Shown here piece after piece: positions 1 to 13,899 of a DNA stretch of 64,000 nt. The translations under genes and the position numbers were made by a program. The notes under the pieces are model-generated. The model was not told the origin of the DNA. It searched no databases and saw only the letters and a program-made list of their open reading frames with translations. Source of the stretch: Dicaeum eximium (Eukaryota > Chordata > Aves > Passeriformes > Dicaeidae); contig VWZP01007936.1 of the NCBI GenBank assembly GCA_013396995.1, positions 117,501 to 181,500 on the forward strand, read 5' to 3'. The first letter of the stretch is position 1; each line of letters opens with the position of its first letter.

Positions 1-2800
1 GTCACCAAGCCCTCCCTGCAGCATTATGCTGCCCCATGCACTCTGACATGCATTAAGCTCCAGCCTCTGCAACATCTCTCCCTGGGCATATAGTCATTTG
101 AACTACTGAAGGGACTTTGGAACATATGGTTTGGACTTCCTCTGTTCAAAGAAGACCATAGGAATTCTATAGGAATCAAACCTAAAATCCAATTCAAAAA
201 GTCAATTTCTGGAAATTTAGCGATGTCTATTTTATAGGTTCAGGGGTAACTTGGTTCCTAATTACTTTCTCTCTTCTAATTATCAACTTTCGTGCAAATT
301 CTGCCACTACTTGAAGCACTAAGAAGCAGATAACCTTGAATCCTGACTTGGTAGGTTATCCGCAACCTGTTCTTCAAAAATCACCTGTATGGATGGTGGG
401 GAGGGAACAACAGGGAGATGAAGACTAATTTTAATTAGGTCCATGGACAGCTTGTGGCAGAGCAGACAAAAAAATCCAGCACAAGAGGTATAGCACAAGA
501 ACAGACTAAGTTCTTTTAACATTCACTGCTAGTGCATCTAAGGTAATATTTTCAGGCAGACTTACACTATTTTTAATTGGTTGACTAGTATTTTGCTCTT
601 CATTCTGGCTTACGTTATTTAGTTTAAAATGGCAACAAGTCTTACTACAAAGGACAGAACAAACCTTTTCACAGTTGGGAGGCTCATAACACTGAAATTT
701 AAGGCCATACAGTGTTGCCCATCCCAGGGAAATTTGCATAATAATCCAAAATTTTCCACCCTTTCTCCTTCAGCTTCAAGGATACTGATTTCTCTGGAGC
801 ACCTGTATGGAGCTATGGTGGTCAGTCGGGGGTCCTCTCCTGATTAAGGACTTCTGTTTTCTAGTCTGACAGGCACCAACCCGAAGCCAAGAAAAGAAAA
901 TAATGGAAAATATTATCCATAAAGAAAAGATGGACTTGCGTCTGCAGCTGTTACTGCTCATCTGGTAGCTCTTCTCCAATACCTTGTTTGTTAAAAAAAC
1001 CCCATAACCAACCACAAAACAAGCAGTCATACATAAGAGCCAGGTTCCAAACTTTGACCAAACAAAGGCTGATTTATTAAGTATCTTGGCCAGTTGCCAC
1101 GATTATATAAAAAAAGTAGAACTGTGATCCATTAATGAACATCTAAGGGGATGCATGACATGGCCAGTTTTATTAGCAGTTGACTCAAGGCTCTTAAATG
1201 ATGTATCGAGGGATCATTTTTTAGTCCATGCCCCATTTGTTTTACTGCTGTGTCAGGGATTCTAAATGGAAAATGGGTGCTTTGCAATATCTCTGCAATT
1301 CTTCATTTGGATGTTTGTTTCCAAACCTTGCTTGTCTGATTAGTAAGGCCAGTGTCATGCAGAATAAAAGATGAATGTGTTACATTAGTTCTTTGAACAG
1401 TTAAACATCCTCCTGTCTCAGTGATTATTTTCCTATTTTAATTTTAATTTTTTAAGCAATAATTTCCTAATTACATTACTCCCATATGATCTATAAAGAA
1501 AAAAGTCCCTTCATTCCCGCTTGACCAAGATCAAAAGCCAATTACAATCTGATTCTTTGCTCTATTTAAGCACATAAACCGGGAATAATTCATAATTGCC
1601 CAATTTTAGTATCTCTCTGAATTGTGACGCTCACGTTTTTTAAACTAAAAAAGATGTTTTAGGTGTGTATCAATATGGCAGTGGTGGAAAATGTAAAAAC
1701 TGACTTGACAAGTATAATCCAGCTCCATAGAAAAAGAGAAGCTGTACTGTTCTGGGGCTCCTGAGAGCTCCACTTACAACAAAGCCACAATCAAAGAATG
1801 TATCTGCTGTAGCATGTTACAATTATAATACCATGGTGACTGCCAACAGCTGTGAAATATATTTCAAGGTGGTTTTGGTTCTGTTTTTTTTTAATCAGCC
1901 ATCATCCTTGCATTAAGAATTAAATACTACCTGTAAAAAGTATTGAGGTAGCATAAATACTACCTTAATGAATGTAACTACCTATACATTATAACTCTTG
2001 ATTTCATTAATAGGATAAAAACCAAACCGTGGTTGTAAGGTAAATTGCATGAATAATTTACAGGAGTACAAATAGCATGTTGTCTGCTGCAGAATAACAG
2101 TTCATCAAGAGCATTACCAGAGATCAGCAGTTCAGTTAGGAAAGATTTTCATCTTTTTTAGAAGGAAAACTTATAAGCAAGTTGAATACAGGGCACATGT
2201 GTGAGTCAATAAACTTTAGTCTCAAATCATAAAAGGTTTAAGACCTAAAAATGCCCCAATAACATCTTGATTTTTCTTTAATAAATACCCATTTTCCACC
2301 CGTCAAAAAAGGGGAAATCTCAATTTTACCTTGGAAAAAACTGCACAAAATTCTTCAGCCAGTGCATGCAGGATAGCACAAGCTGGATGCTTTTAACTAA
2401 TGGTTCTGAGCTGTAATTAGTCAGTAGCAAATGCCAAGTGTGCTAGTAAGTGATGTCACACTGGGTTTGCAGATGCTTTTTCTTAGTCAAATGAAATGTG
2501 GCATCTTCTTGATGCAACACCACTTCAGCATTCTGGGTTGGTTTGGTTTTTTTTTTGGTTTTTTTTTTTTTTTAATTGCAGCACTTATCTGCAGAGTTTA
2601 GGCTGTGTTGCTATTTGCCCTATCAGATGCTTTTCCTTCTCAGCCCCTGCCTTGCTGTGAAGGGTGCACCCCTGGCTGGACTACCCAGCCTCATGCCCCA
2701 ACATCTGTCTCACACAGCACCAAAGAGTGTGTGCCTTCAGCAGAATGTAAGCACACCCTCAGCATTCTCCTGTTTTTAACTCCATGATTTTCACAGTAAT

Positions 2801-2821
2801 TGCAGTTCTTGTAGAACTGCA
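2801..2821. repeat. Perfect 9-bp inverted repeat with 3-nt centre
   Basis: TGCAGTTCT, then TGT, then AGAACTGCA. The 3-nt spacing recalls steroid-receptor elements, but the half-sites point the opposite way to AGAACA-N3-TGTTCT. Confidence 0.8.
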
Positions 2822-5766
2822 GTTATTTTTTGACAGAGAGCAGATTATAGGTTTCCTTCAAAACAAAGATTGCAAGCACTGGCACTGCCTTCAGCACAGA
2901 GTAAAGAGTCGTCAGCATACAACCATCTGCTAAGAGATAAGACTATTCAAAAGAAACAGCCAAGAAAAGCAGGTGCCACACAAGCTACTGACTGGTAATT
3001 TAGCCTCATAAAGCTAACTTTTAAGTACTCTGACTTTTCAGATTTGGCAGTCAAATCTGTCAGTTTGGCAGTGATGCTGGTGCAGAAAGCGTGAGTACTG
3101 CCCTTGGTTCTGTTTGCTAGTGAGATTCAACAGGGAGTATTTCTGGGATTGATAACAGAAGCGTTATTTTGGCCTAGCTGTGTGATAAACAACAAAGACT
3201 TTACTGCTGAACTATCAATTTTATGGAATACAATGGTCAGGAAGGCATAGTTTATTTCTCTAAGGATCAGTAAGGTCTGAATCTCTGCTTTTATAGAGTG
3301 AGTCAGCAGCTGAGGGAAAAGCAGGATAGGTGTCTCTCAGAGCTTAAGACTTTCCCAGACATTAGGACTACAATCAGGAATCATACAAATAATAAACCTA
3401 TGTCATCAAGCCCTGTTTTATTCACTTGATTCTTCACACTCATTTGGAAAAGTGACAAAGGAAGTTGTGGGAAAAAGATTTGATGTCTGAGAGAGCCTTC
3501 TTAGGCAAAGATGTGAAATGTGCAACTTCTCTCTTCATCTGCTAGAAATTATTCTTGCTATTCATCTGCTGTTGCCTTCATAACTTGTGAGCTGGACGGA
3601 GTTGTATTAACAGGTTATGCTTCTGAATATATCCTCATGTATATCCAAGGGACCCTCATTTCTCTGTCTCCATTTATTTGGAAATGAGAAGGAAGCAAAA
3701 ACTGTGTGTGTGCCAGTGTCTGTGTCTATGAAACTTCACATGTAAAGGGTTTTCAGGTGCCTATTTTCAGCTTAAGAAAGTAAGTTCCTCTTTCCATCTT
3801 CCACATCCAAATTACCTCCATCCTTGCCACAGACCTTGTCTGTTAATCTGCTTTACACTGCCTGGGATAATTAAATTTTTGACAGCCAGCATATCAGCAA
3901 GGGATTCTTAGTAACCAAAGCCTGATACACAACCTTAGAAAGGCACGACCCAGATTGCACATTGCAGAAATTATATCATAGCCCTGCCTCCCAAAGCAGC
4001 CTGTAACTCACTTCTCTTCAAAACATCCCCAGCTTATTGTGCTTGATTTGAAAATGCTAGTCACTCAGGGTGGAGTTTATGCCTGACATAGACCAGATAA
4101 ACTCCTGTCAGTGCCTCACAATACTTTCTTTTTTTTTTTTTTTTAAATCTTTAAAAGGACAGGCTGCTGGTTAACTGAGAGCCCCCTGCTTGATTGACAG
4201 TATCTGTCAGAGGCAATGAACTCCACTTGAACATTGCCTTTATGTTCCTGTGTAAAGTTGTTCAACTGTGACCCTTCCATCTGTTCCAGCTAATCTGAAA
4301 GTCATTTAGGCCCGCTTCTTCATTCATCCTAAACACAGCGCATTCTCCTGTTAACACACATATGCAAAGTTGTCAGGCTGTCAGCTACATAAGGGCTTTT
4401 TTCCCCCTCTTTTTTTTATTTTTTCAGACTCCCACAACATCTGTGTATACGTTTCCTTGTAATGATTATAATTTTTTTAAAAAATCAGAAACTGGCTCAA
4501 ATCTGGCGAATTACTTTAATGAACATAACAGTAAATCTCGCGGCATCACTTCAGAAAATATTCAGAGGGATTCTTTAAGGAGAGGTCATCAGGTAGTTGA
4601 CTCCAGCGCTCCAATGTGCATGTGCAAACCTTCTAATTTTAAACCCTGAAACAAATCATTGCCTTGAAGATGTAAGATCTTTACCAAATATGTGTTTTAA
4701 GATTTTCAGACTGCTATTCATAAGCAGCTGTTCAAACCTACTTCAAATATCTAAGATTTTCATATCCTATTTGATATGCAATTTTAAAATGCATATCACC
4801 TTATGAAAAAATGTCTGGAAACTGTTAACCATGTGTTACTCTCAGTTAATCTACTCTTTAACATTTGTCTTACACCAGTCGGCAACTATTCCACTAACAA
4901 TGTCAGCACAGTAAGTATTTATCTTGAGAACAACTAAGAAATCATCTGTTCCTTGCACACAAAGTTGATGTTGACAATAAAGTTGACTTTAAATTCAGTA
5001 GTAAGTATTTATTATGGTCCTGCTCAGATATTGCTGCAAAACTATGAAATACATCCAACAAAACTAAAAAAAACCTGAGAGGCAAGTTCTGATTTGTCTA
5101 AGGAAATACAAAGGGAAGGTTCTCACCCAATCAATTTGTTATTGCCACAGAAGAAAATATTTATATAAATTTCACCATTCATTATTTGTTTCTGGTACAT
5201 GCACATGCCAAAGTCTTTACAAAAGACTGTCTTTTTTATTAAAAAAAAAAAAAGGCATAATGCCATCTATTGTAAATTACTAGCAGAATAAAGAGAAGAA
5301 AACTGCTAAGATTTATGAAATAAAAACAAAATAACACTCAGAGGGGGGAAAACAGTACAGGAATTATTATAGAGTTTGTTGTGCTTCTCAAAGGGATGAT
5401 GACTGCATGCTGTACACACCCATACTATGTCTTGAGTATTTATTATATGGAATGTGTACTTCTGGTAGGATCTTGACTTCTTGGTAAAAGTTACCACAAA
5501 ATGAGTGACATTTGTAGCAAACCTTTGTTCTCGTGGCTGATTTCTCTGACAGAAGTTATATAGAAGAATAGAATCAGGAAAAAGAAGAAAAAACCCAACA
5601 GAAAAAAAGCCCCAAATCTCCCCAGCCTAATGTTCAGCTCTGTCATGGAGAAGTAAAGAAACTAGACCTCCTATTCATGTATTACCCACTCTGGTTGTCA
5701 TGCAAGCTTTTTGGCCATTCTCATTGTACTTGAATGGTGGTAAAGTAATAAAGGCAATGGGATGAA

Positions 5767-5812
5767 CTTCTCTCTTTTTTTCTTTTTTTTTTTTTTTTTT
5801 TCTCTTACAAGA
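5767..5812. repeat. T-rich tract
   Basis: Mostly T with a few C, including a run of about 20 T. Similar smaller T-runs lie at 2549-2573 and 4129-4144. No LINE or SINE body is recognised next to them. Confidence 0.85.
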
Positions 5813-8800
5813 GAAAAGTGTTCCGGATTTCTGGTACAATGTGACAGAGGCTCAACAGTGACAGTAAAAGTCTGCCAGCCTCACATTAAAGTCTCAATAG
5901 TACAGGTTTAAGTACAAGGTTGTCATTTGTGTTATGATCTTTTAAAATTCTTTTAAGAAATGCGCATTGAGCTTACATGAATTGTCAACAATAAACTGAA
6001 GTAATCCTTATGTGCCCAAATGCTTTCCTACTATATTTATAGGAGCACTGCTTGTAAAACCTGATCTAACAAAGTACATCAAAGTTGCAGGGTTAATTCC
6101 AAAATGCTCAAAAATTACTCAAAAAGACTCATCTGTTTTTTTATGCATATAGTCTCTGCTTAAAATATAAAGCCTCTATATCTATCTTTATCAGCAAAGG
6201 CTTTAGGATCAGATTCACCTGCTATCTTTTGAGGTCTGTAGGACAGACAGATAATCTGAACTGGCCTGGTCTGCAGAAAAATGTCTTCTTTTAGGGTGTT
6301 ATCATCTGTTCTGTTTGAAATGTCAGCCTGTGCTGATGAGTCACACACCTTTAGAATTGCTTATTTCTCTTACAATAAAGGCACTTGAGACAGGAAGCTT
6401 GGACACCAGTCCTGGTGAATGACGCAGCCTTTATTTGCCATAAATATTATAAATGGAGAACCTTTGCCTTTATTTGCCATTAATAGTGCTAATGAAGAAG
6501 CTTTGACAGTGCTCCCCAAGACTTCTGGCCCTAAAATCTTGGTGTAGAGACATTCCTGTTTGCTGTGATGCTGCTCTTCATATCTTCTTGCTTTACTGAT
6601 GGCCAAATTAATGTCTTAGGAATCTAACAATACAATTTCTCTAATTAATGCAGGAGAGTGTAATTAAAAACACAGTTAAAATAGCTTCCTGGTACCTACC
6701 TGTCTTGCTTGACATGAAAATCATGCTGTACTCCAGGGATGTGTTCTAAGTGCTGCCTGATATGTATTGAGCTTTTACTTTACCACCTGGGGATAACAGT
6801 TGCTTTCCTTTTATTTAGTATAAGGGAAAAGTAAAATGAATTTGCCATAACACAGGGCATTAATTTAAAAAGAGAAGATGTCACAAAAAAGGGACAAATT
6901 TCCTTAGAGATGGAAGAGAAGGCGGATTTTCATGAGTAAGTTATCTATGCATATATAAAAGATCTCCAGGGAGAATCAGGCCTTTGTGTGTTTTCCCAAA
7001 ATCTCAGAACAGTAAAAAACAACTACTATAGCACAGTGAGAGAGAAGTTATAAAAAAAGTGATATTGGAAGTCCAAGAGGACTGCAAAGAACAAACAGTA
7101 TCTAAGATTCACTGAAATCTATGGTTCATGTCAAGTTTGAATTTTTTGAGTAATCATGCCAGTTGTTTTCTCGAACATCAACGCTTTTTAGGAATATGTA
7201 ATAAATTGTTAGTATGTTGAGTCTGAGAGAAAAATTCATGGGTTTACAGTCCCAGGGAAGAGGCCCTGAAGGGGAATTCATGGGGAAAGAAAAAAGAGAA
7301 AAGCTAGAGGTTCCAGCTGATAATAAATCTCATTTGTAGACATATGTTTTACTTGACAGCAGCATTCCTGGCTTTTCTAGAATTTGGTTATTTCTCTGTA
7401 TCAGAAGATGAGTACTGAACATGCAAGGTGCAAATCATCCTTTGGCTTCTTACCCTGTCTAGTTTGTATAAAATCTTTGCCCAGTCCTCACTGTGGGAAA
7501 AAAGATGACTTTTAATTAACCCTTACACTTCATAATACTACCTTTATCTGAAAACAGAACAGATAAAATAATAAGAAAATCTGTTTGTAAACATTACTAT
7601 GTCATCTACTCTGTACTTTCTATGATGAAAATAAGAGACTGCCTTCAAAAATAAACCTTTTCTAAAAAATATATAAATTCTTATTATTTGTCTTTTGATC
7701 TTTGCCCCTAAAAAACACTTTCAATAAATCTTTCAAGATTTATTTCACAATCAAAAGAGCCAAAAGCATACATTTAAATGAAAAAAGAAAGAAGGCAGCA
7801 ACTTCTTTGTAACTATATACCTCCAAGAGCTGGGGACTAGAAAAAGAATAATAAAAAATACAGATTTCTGAGCTGAGACTGGGGAGCTTGAAAGGTCAAT
7901 TAGTCCATTCCCTTGCCTCAATACAGCAACTAATGGGAGGAGATAAAATCATACAGCTCTTTGCATGATCCTACCATATCCACAACAGGAAAGATTTTTC
8001 TATTGACCAAGGTCTGAGTTTAAAAACTAATTCTACACGACAGAAGTTTTAGAAATAGAAACCTGAAATGGTCATCCACTGAAAAGGAGAAAACAGAAAG
8101 TGAATTCTTCAACTTTCATTAGTAGTTCTTGGAATTTTTGAAAGGGTATTGACATTACAGAAATGTTATCTGTAGCCCACAGAAAATGATAAAAATCTGC
8201 TGATGTTTTCCCATGCTGAGATTTAGGTGTTTGACCTTGGCACTCAGAATTGCCACTGACACTCATTTTTGAGCTGGTCATCTCAGGAACTTCTTGCATC
8301 TCATCTGTATGTAACAAACAAATCCCTTGTAAGGAACAGTTCTGTATCTGTTTTTGCCTGCATGGTTGCTTCCTTTTTAATATTTTTTTAAATAAATTGG
8401 TTTGATCCAAAAGAGAACTGAAAATAAAGAAAAGTACATCTCTTGCCCAGGTTTGCCTGCATATTTACAGAAATCAACATTTTCAGCCTCAGTGCTATTT
8501 TTGCTTTGTATAAACTGAGCTCCAGGACACTCCCTGAATCATTAAACAGCAAGGCAAAATATTTTTTCTCATTATTCATATTCAGCTCAAAATTAGAAAA
8601 CAAAACTGGCACTGGAAAACAAAATTGCTTACAGTTTCAATGTGATCACTTGACAATAACAACTGCACGATATATCTGACAGAAAGACATTTTAAGGCAC
8701 AAAGAAAGCTCCTTAGTAAAGACATGGATGTACCATAGAGACAATGAAAATAATTATCCTATTAAAAATGTTTAATCTAAAATCTCAAATTAAGTTTGGT

Positions 8801-11800
8801 TAAAACCCTGTATTGGTCATCTGAGGATGGCTGAGCTGCAAAAGAAATGTGGATGGAAGGGAATAGTCTGTAGTGCAAGCAGAGCCAATTAAAGGATGTT
8901 AAAACAAATAGTACTAAAAGCCAAGGGAGCTGAAATAGTGACAGAAAGGAGATGTAGGAATATCAGTCACGTTAACTCACATGCACCATGATCAGTCAAT
9001 ACCATCATCAATGTTCTTCCTGTTTAAACACTTAATATTATTTTTGCATGTGACAACTTACTTGCAATGACTTTAAAATATCTGAGAACTTGGGAAAACA
9101 GATGCTAGATGAAGTACAAGCATGAATTAATTACTGCAAAACTTCAAATATCACATAGCAATCACTTTATTTTACATCTTCTTTAAAACCTACAGTGGAT
9201 CTTTTATTTGACTTTCCAAATTAAAGCTTTCTAGTATATTTAAGCCATTTTTCATATTTTATCCTGACTTCCAGTAAGACTGATTTTTCAAATGAAAGCT
9301 GATATCCTTACACAATACAACTCCAGGAACTGTGGCTCTGACAAAAAGCACCTTTGAACAATTTATCCAATCCATGAGAATAGCTGGTTGCACTGGGTAA
9401 TAAGTAAGGAAACACACTAGTAACACAATCTGTCTTGCTGAATAACTTTGAACACAAGTATTTTTTAGCTCTAAAGGATGGTTTTAATACCTAAATATAA
9501 GTTACAGACACAGAAGTCAGTTTAATACCTAACATTTAGTAAAGGAAATAGGAAAAATAGTAAAGATGTGAAGCAAATAGCCATAGTGCTTTACTCACTC
9601 TTGAGTTTTACTCACAGGATTATTTGCCACTGCTCCTGTAAGGACCATTTATTCATTGTATGTACATTCACCAACCCCACTTCCTTTCTCCCAGCGCAGT
9701 GCAGAATCCCTCTGGGAAGCACCATATTGATTCAAATGCCACTTGTCCATATCAAGCCACAGCAAACAGACTCACCTCTGGAGCTGGAAAAAACAGGCTG
9801 AAGGGCAGGTCTGGCAGAGTGGCAAAGGTGCTCAGGCTGGATCTTATATCTAGGAGGGAAACTTGGTAGAAAACCCAGTTTCCAATAAAGAAATATCTTC
9901 ATGAAAAATATGTCCACACATTTCTTCCTCAGAAGCATCACCACTAGAGCCTAATTGGAGCCCATCAAATGGGTTTGGGAAGCCTATTAAATGGGTCTCA
10001 GTTCTCTTCTGAAGAGAAGCTTCTTCACTTGTCAGACATCAGTTTTCCAGGGATTCACCTGCAGACCCTCTGTTCTTTCACACATGTTAAATAATGAATT
10101 CTCCCATTAATCTTTTGACATTGTTACATAGATTTATTGCTACCTTTTACCAGTCAAGTAGCCAGAGTGTCTAAGAGCCTGTGCTTAAGTCACAACATGA
10201 GCTAGAGGCACTAGGAGGGAGCATCCTGGTGCTGCAGCAGTGCCAACATTCATCACAAGCCACAGCAGAGTCATAACTGGGCTTATCAGACTGAGCAATG
10301 AACACAAGCTCGGCCTCATCCCACCAAATTGAAATAACCTAGACTCCTAAACATATGGAGAAAATTATTTGAGAACAATAGTAGCATAAAAAAAAAAAAC
10401 CTCATACCCAGGAACATGCAGTTCCAACTTGATTTTGCACAGCCCTTCCTCCAACACCCAGGCAAACAAAACATCAGAAAATTTGGTTTCATATTATCAA
10501 AAATTGTTAGGCCTTGGAATCTATTTTCTTGAGATAACCAGAGTTGGAGGGAGTTTTCCAAATCCTTCACCAAGAGACAGAGCAGATTTATAATCTCCAT
10601 GAAGTCCCTCTGCCCCACAGATATGTCATGACCACCTGAAGATTCTGCTTTGCCTGCCCTGTCTGCAGCTGTCTGCAATCATTCCCTTCTCTGCTGTCTG
10701 AAGTTACATGCTGTAGTAGAATATCTGAGCAAGAGACTAAATCCTTCTTGTACTTCATTTTGTAAGTTGAAGTATTATAACGGAATTTATTTGGGGAGCA
10801 TTTTTGCCCAAGAAACTCAACAGGATTAATTTTGCCCAAGATTACAACCAGTTTATAGCTGCCCAGTATCTGATGCTATTTAAAATCTCCAGGGTTGGTG
10901 ATTTTTATATTTTTTATCCAATTACTGCAATGAGATGAGGTCTAACATAAATGATGTAAACAAAAAGGCTCAACATTTAAAAAAGCCTAAATTCAAAGGA
11001 AAATGCAACAGAGAACTATTGGGGGAAAAAACCTCAACCAACCACAAGTTCTGTTTGTATCTCTCACTTTGGATTCATTCATGAACATCTAGAAGTAACA
11101 TGTATCTGTAGTACACCTGCACAGCAGCATCAGGGCTGTCTCTGAATCACAACCCAGCCCCAGAATTTGTTTGGGTTTTGAGCTAAACTTTCTCCTCTAA
11201 GAATTTGTAATTTAAAAAAAAAAAAAAAAGCTGCACACTGCCCAGCCTGGTATTAATTAGCATGACTACCCCTCCACACATTCCCTCCTCCCTCCACCCC
11301 TGCCCCCCATCTATTTTGTAAAGCTCCATTTAATATATTTTCTTAGAGCTATGTAATGGTTTCAAGGACTTCTGCAGGGGGAAGCAGCCAGCCAGGTTCT
11401 GTGGCACTGGTGCTGGGTGGCAGCAGCACAGACAGGCACTAGGGTGGGAAACATTGAACTTCATCTTTAACAAGTATCAAAAGGCGACTTCATTAAAGCC
11501 AAAGATTTTTTGTGGTGAGGTAACAGCTTATAGTGTATTGCAAAGAGATATGAGAAAGGGCAGATTTTTCTTATCTTTTGTTATTGGAATTGACCCTCAG
11601 GGTCCTTAGGCCTTGGTGAGAACTTAAGCAAGCTTAGATCAAGGAAGGATTTTGAAATTGAATTTATTCAGATTAGCAAAACCTTCCATGAGAGGATTTA
11701 CTCTCAACAAGCTGTTGCCAACTCAGAGCTTAGAAAGCCCAGCATATTTTACTGATTCACAATCAACTTTTTTTTAAACCCAAGGCTGGCCTCATTAAAA

Positions 11801-13899
11801 TGTTTGCCATCAACATTCACACAGTCGCAAAGATTCCCTACCAAATGTCTATTTATAGGTACTTTCCTTACTTGTTCAGATAATTTTCATTCAGATGACA
11901 CTTCAAGGTTTTAGGAAAAAGATATTGTAAATAATGATATAGGGGAAGGTATGAGGAGGAATGCAGTAATGAAAAAGTGCTATATTAAAACGTAAGCCAC
12001 GTCTCAGTCACTACTTCATTTCACAATAAAAACATATATAGACTGCATATAAAAATTTTCGCTCTTGAATTGATGTTTTGATTTTGATGTTGCTAGCTCT
12101 AAAAAAATGAATTATATGTTCCCATTTCTGTTCTGCAACCCTGTGACACGCATGGAGCTCTCAGTCCCAGTTGTTTTATTTCAGCAGGGAGCAGTCTTAT
12201 GAACTCCAAGAGAAATCCAAGCCGTGTTCAAATCACTCAGCGTTTTGCCATCCACTCTGCAGGGTCAAGATTTTATCTCACAGCTCACAAACCAAATTTG
12301 CATGCTTGGAATTTGTTACATATGCTTACACTGGGAGCTCTCTCCCTGCCTTCAGGCAGAGGAAGAAGGTGTAGCAGGGCTTGCTCAGAGACCACTCTTG
12401 GATGGCTTTGCCAGCTCAGGTGCCACACCACCACCATGCTCTGCAGAAATGCCTATTTTGGCAGAGAAGAGGTTTGTGCCTGTGCCTAATGAGTCTGTGG
12501 TGTGTCAGAGACCTGCACCAGGGCTCTGACACAGAGGTGAGTCCCACAGGTGCTTTGTACAAATTCCTATCTTGCCCAGCCTGGTGGGAAATGAAGGACA
12601 ACGCTGAGAGCGGCCACCAGGAAGAAAGTGTGTATGGGAAACCTCCTCATCTCTGGGGAGGGCTTGAGAATACAAGTGCCAGAAATTACCCTTTGGGTTT
12701 AGCACTATTTTAGTGCCTCAGACAATAATTGAACTGCAACAGTCTAGCTCAGCCAATTTCTGCTCAACAGTCTAAATAGTACTTTTTTTTTCAATTAAAA
12801 AGTAAAAGCCAGAGCAATACTAAACTGTTTGTTGCAGCTCGTCAATCTTGTGACTTCTTTCTTGGTTGAACACTAGAAATGTATTTTGCATTTCAATGCT
12901 AGCTGTAAAAATCTATCCGGGAAAAAATAAAAATATATTAATACTCAAATTGTATATTAATATAAGGTGAAAAGGTGCAAGGAGCCAAACACTGCAACAC
13001 TTGCTAAGAGTTCTTACACTGAGTCAGTGCAGGAACTGTTTTACACAGCTTCAATTTCCTCAGCACATTCAAATTTCTTTGTATATATTGGTATTTATTG
13101 TATTTTTCCAGCTAAATCTGTTTTCCTTGACTTAGAGCTTTATAGTTTTTTAAGATAAAAAGGAAAAATAAATGCTAAGTATGTACCTTTCTTAGTGTGG
13201 AAGACTTTTCATAGTATTTATTCCAAATAATATCTATTTTGAGAAACAAGCAAGCATAATTTTGTAAAGCCTCCTCAGAAAAATCTTCCAATATCAATCC
13301 ATAAAATATTTTCGCACCTTTGAAGTGTTTTTGTTGGGTTTTTTTTAACCCAAAACATGTGAGAAAAATATATTTAACAAGGAATACTTCTATATAAACG
13401 AAGCTCAAAACTTGCAGTATATTTTGTAACTACTTGACTTTATTTAATAATCTTTTGTTTTCATGTATTTCTGATTCTGATTGAATTTTGTTCCTTGGAA
13501 ATGAAAGAATTAACTATTAAGATTTATCAAATAAAGACCCAGAAAGCTTTTTTTTTTTTTTCATGGAAGTTTTTAAGAGAAACTACTACAAAGGACTTAG
13601 AAGTCAAATCTTACATACAGCTCCCTTAAAGATGGACTGGTAAAGGCACTTGTGAACTAGAAAAGTTCTCAGCCTTTTCACCTCTGGTGTCTGCAACAGT
13701 TCTATTGCCAAAGAACTTTCTTCTTGTGATTGAAAAGCAAGTAAATGTTCAGTAAAAATGCATATAAATTTTATTTGCATTACTGAATAAACTGTAATTT
13801 TTTTAATTAACAAAACTGATTTTTTCCTGCAGACAAATGAGATTTTCTTTTTAAGCATACATATGTTTTGCACTAACAGCAATTTCTAAAAAATCATCT

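Larger units (their letters stand above)
1..13899. other. Gene-free AT-rich flank
   Basis: Reading frames here are all short (at most about 120 residues), overlap on both strands and contain no recognisable domain or splice-linked exon series. Apart from T/A tracts and the 2801 palindrome I see no RNA gene or clear transposon. A weak CR1-like stretch at 7870-7990 is not called. The region corresponds to the large gap upstream of DBX1 known in other amniotes (inference). Confidence 0.7.

Noticed and set aside
7870..7990. Possible CR1 fragment (GTCCATTCCCTTGCCTCAAT...)
   Set aside because: Similarity to the CR1 3'UTR is too weak to call by eye; a RepeatMasker run would decide it.
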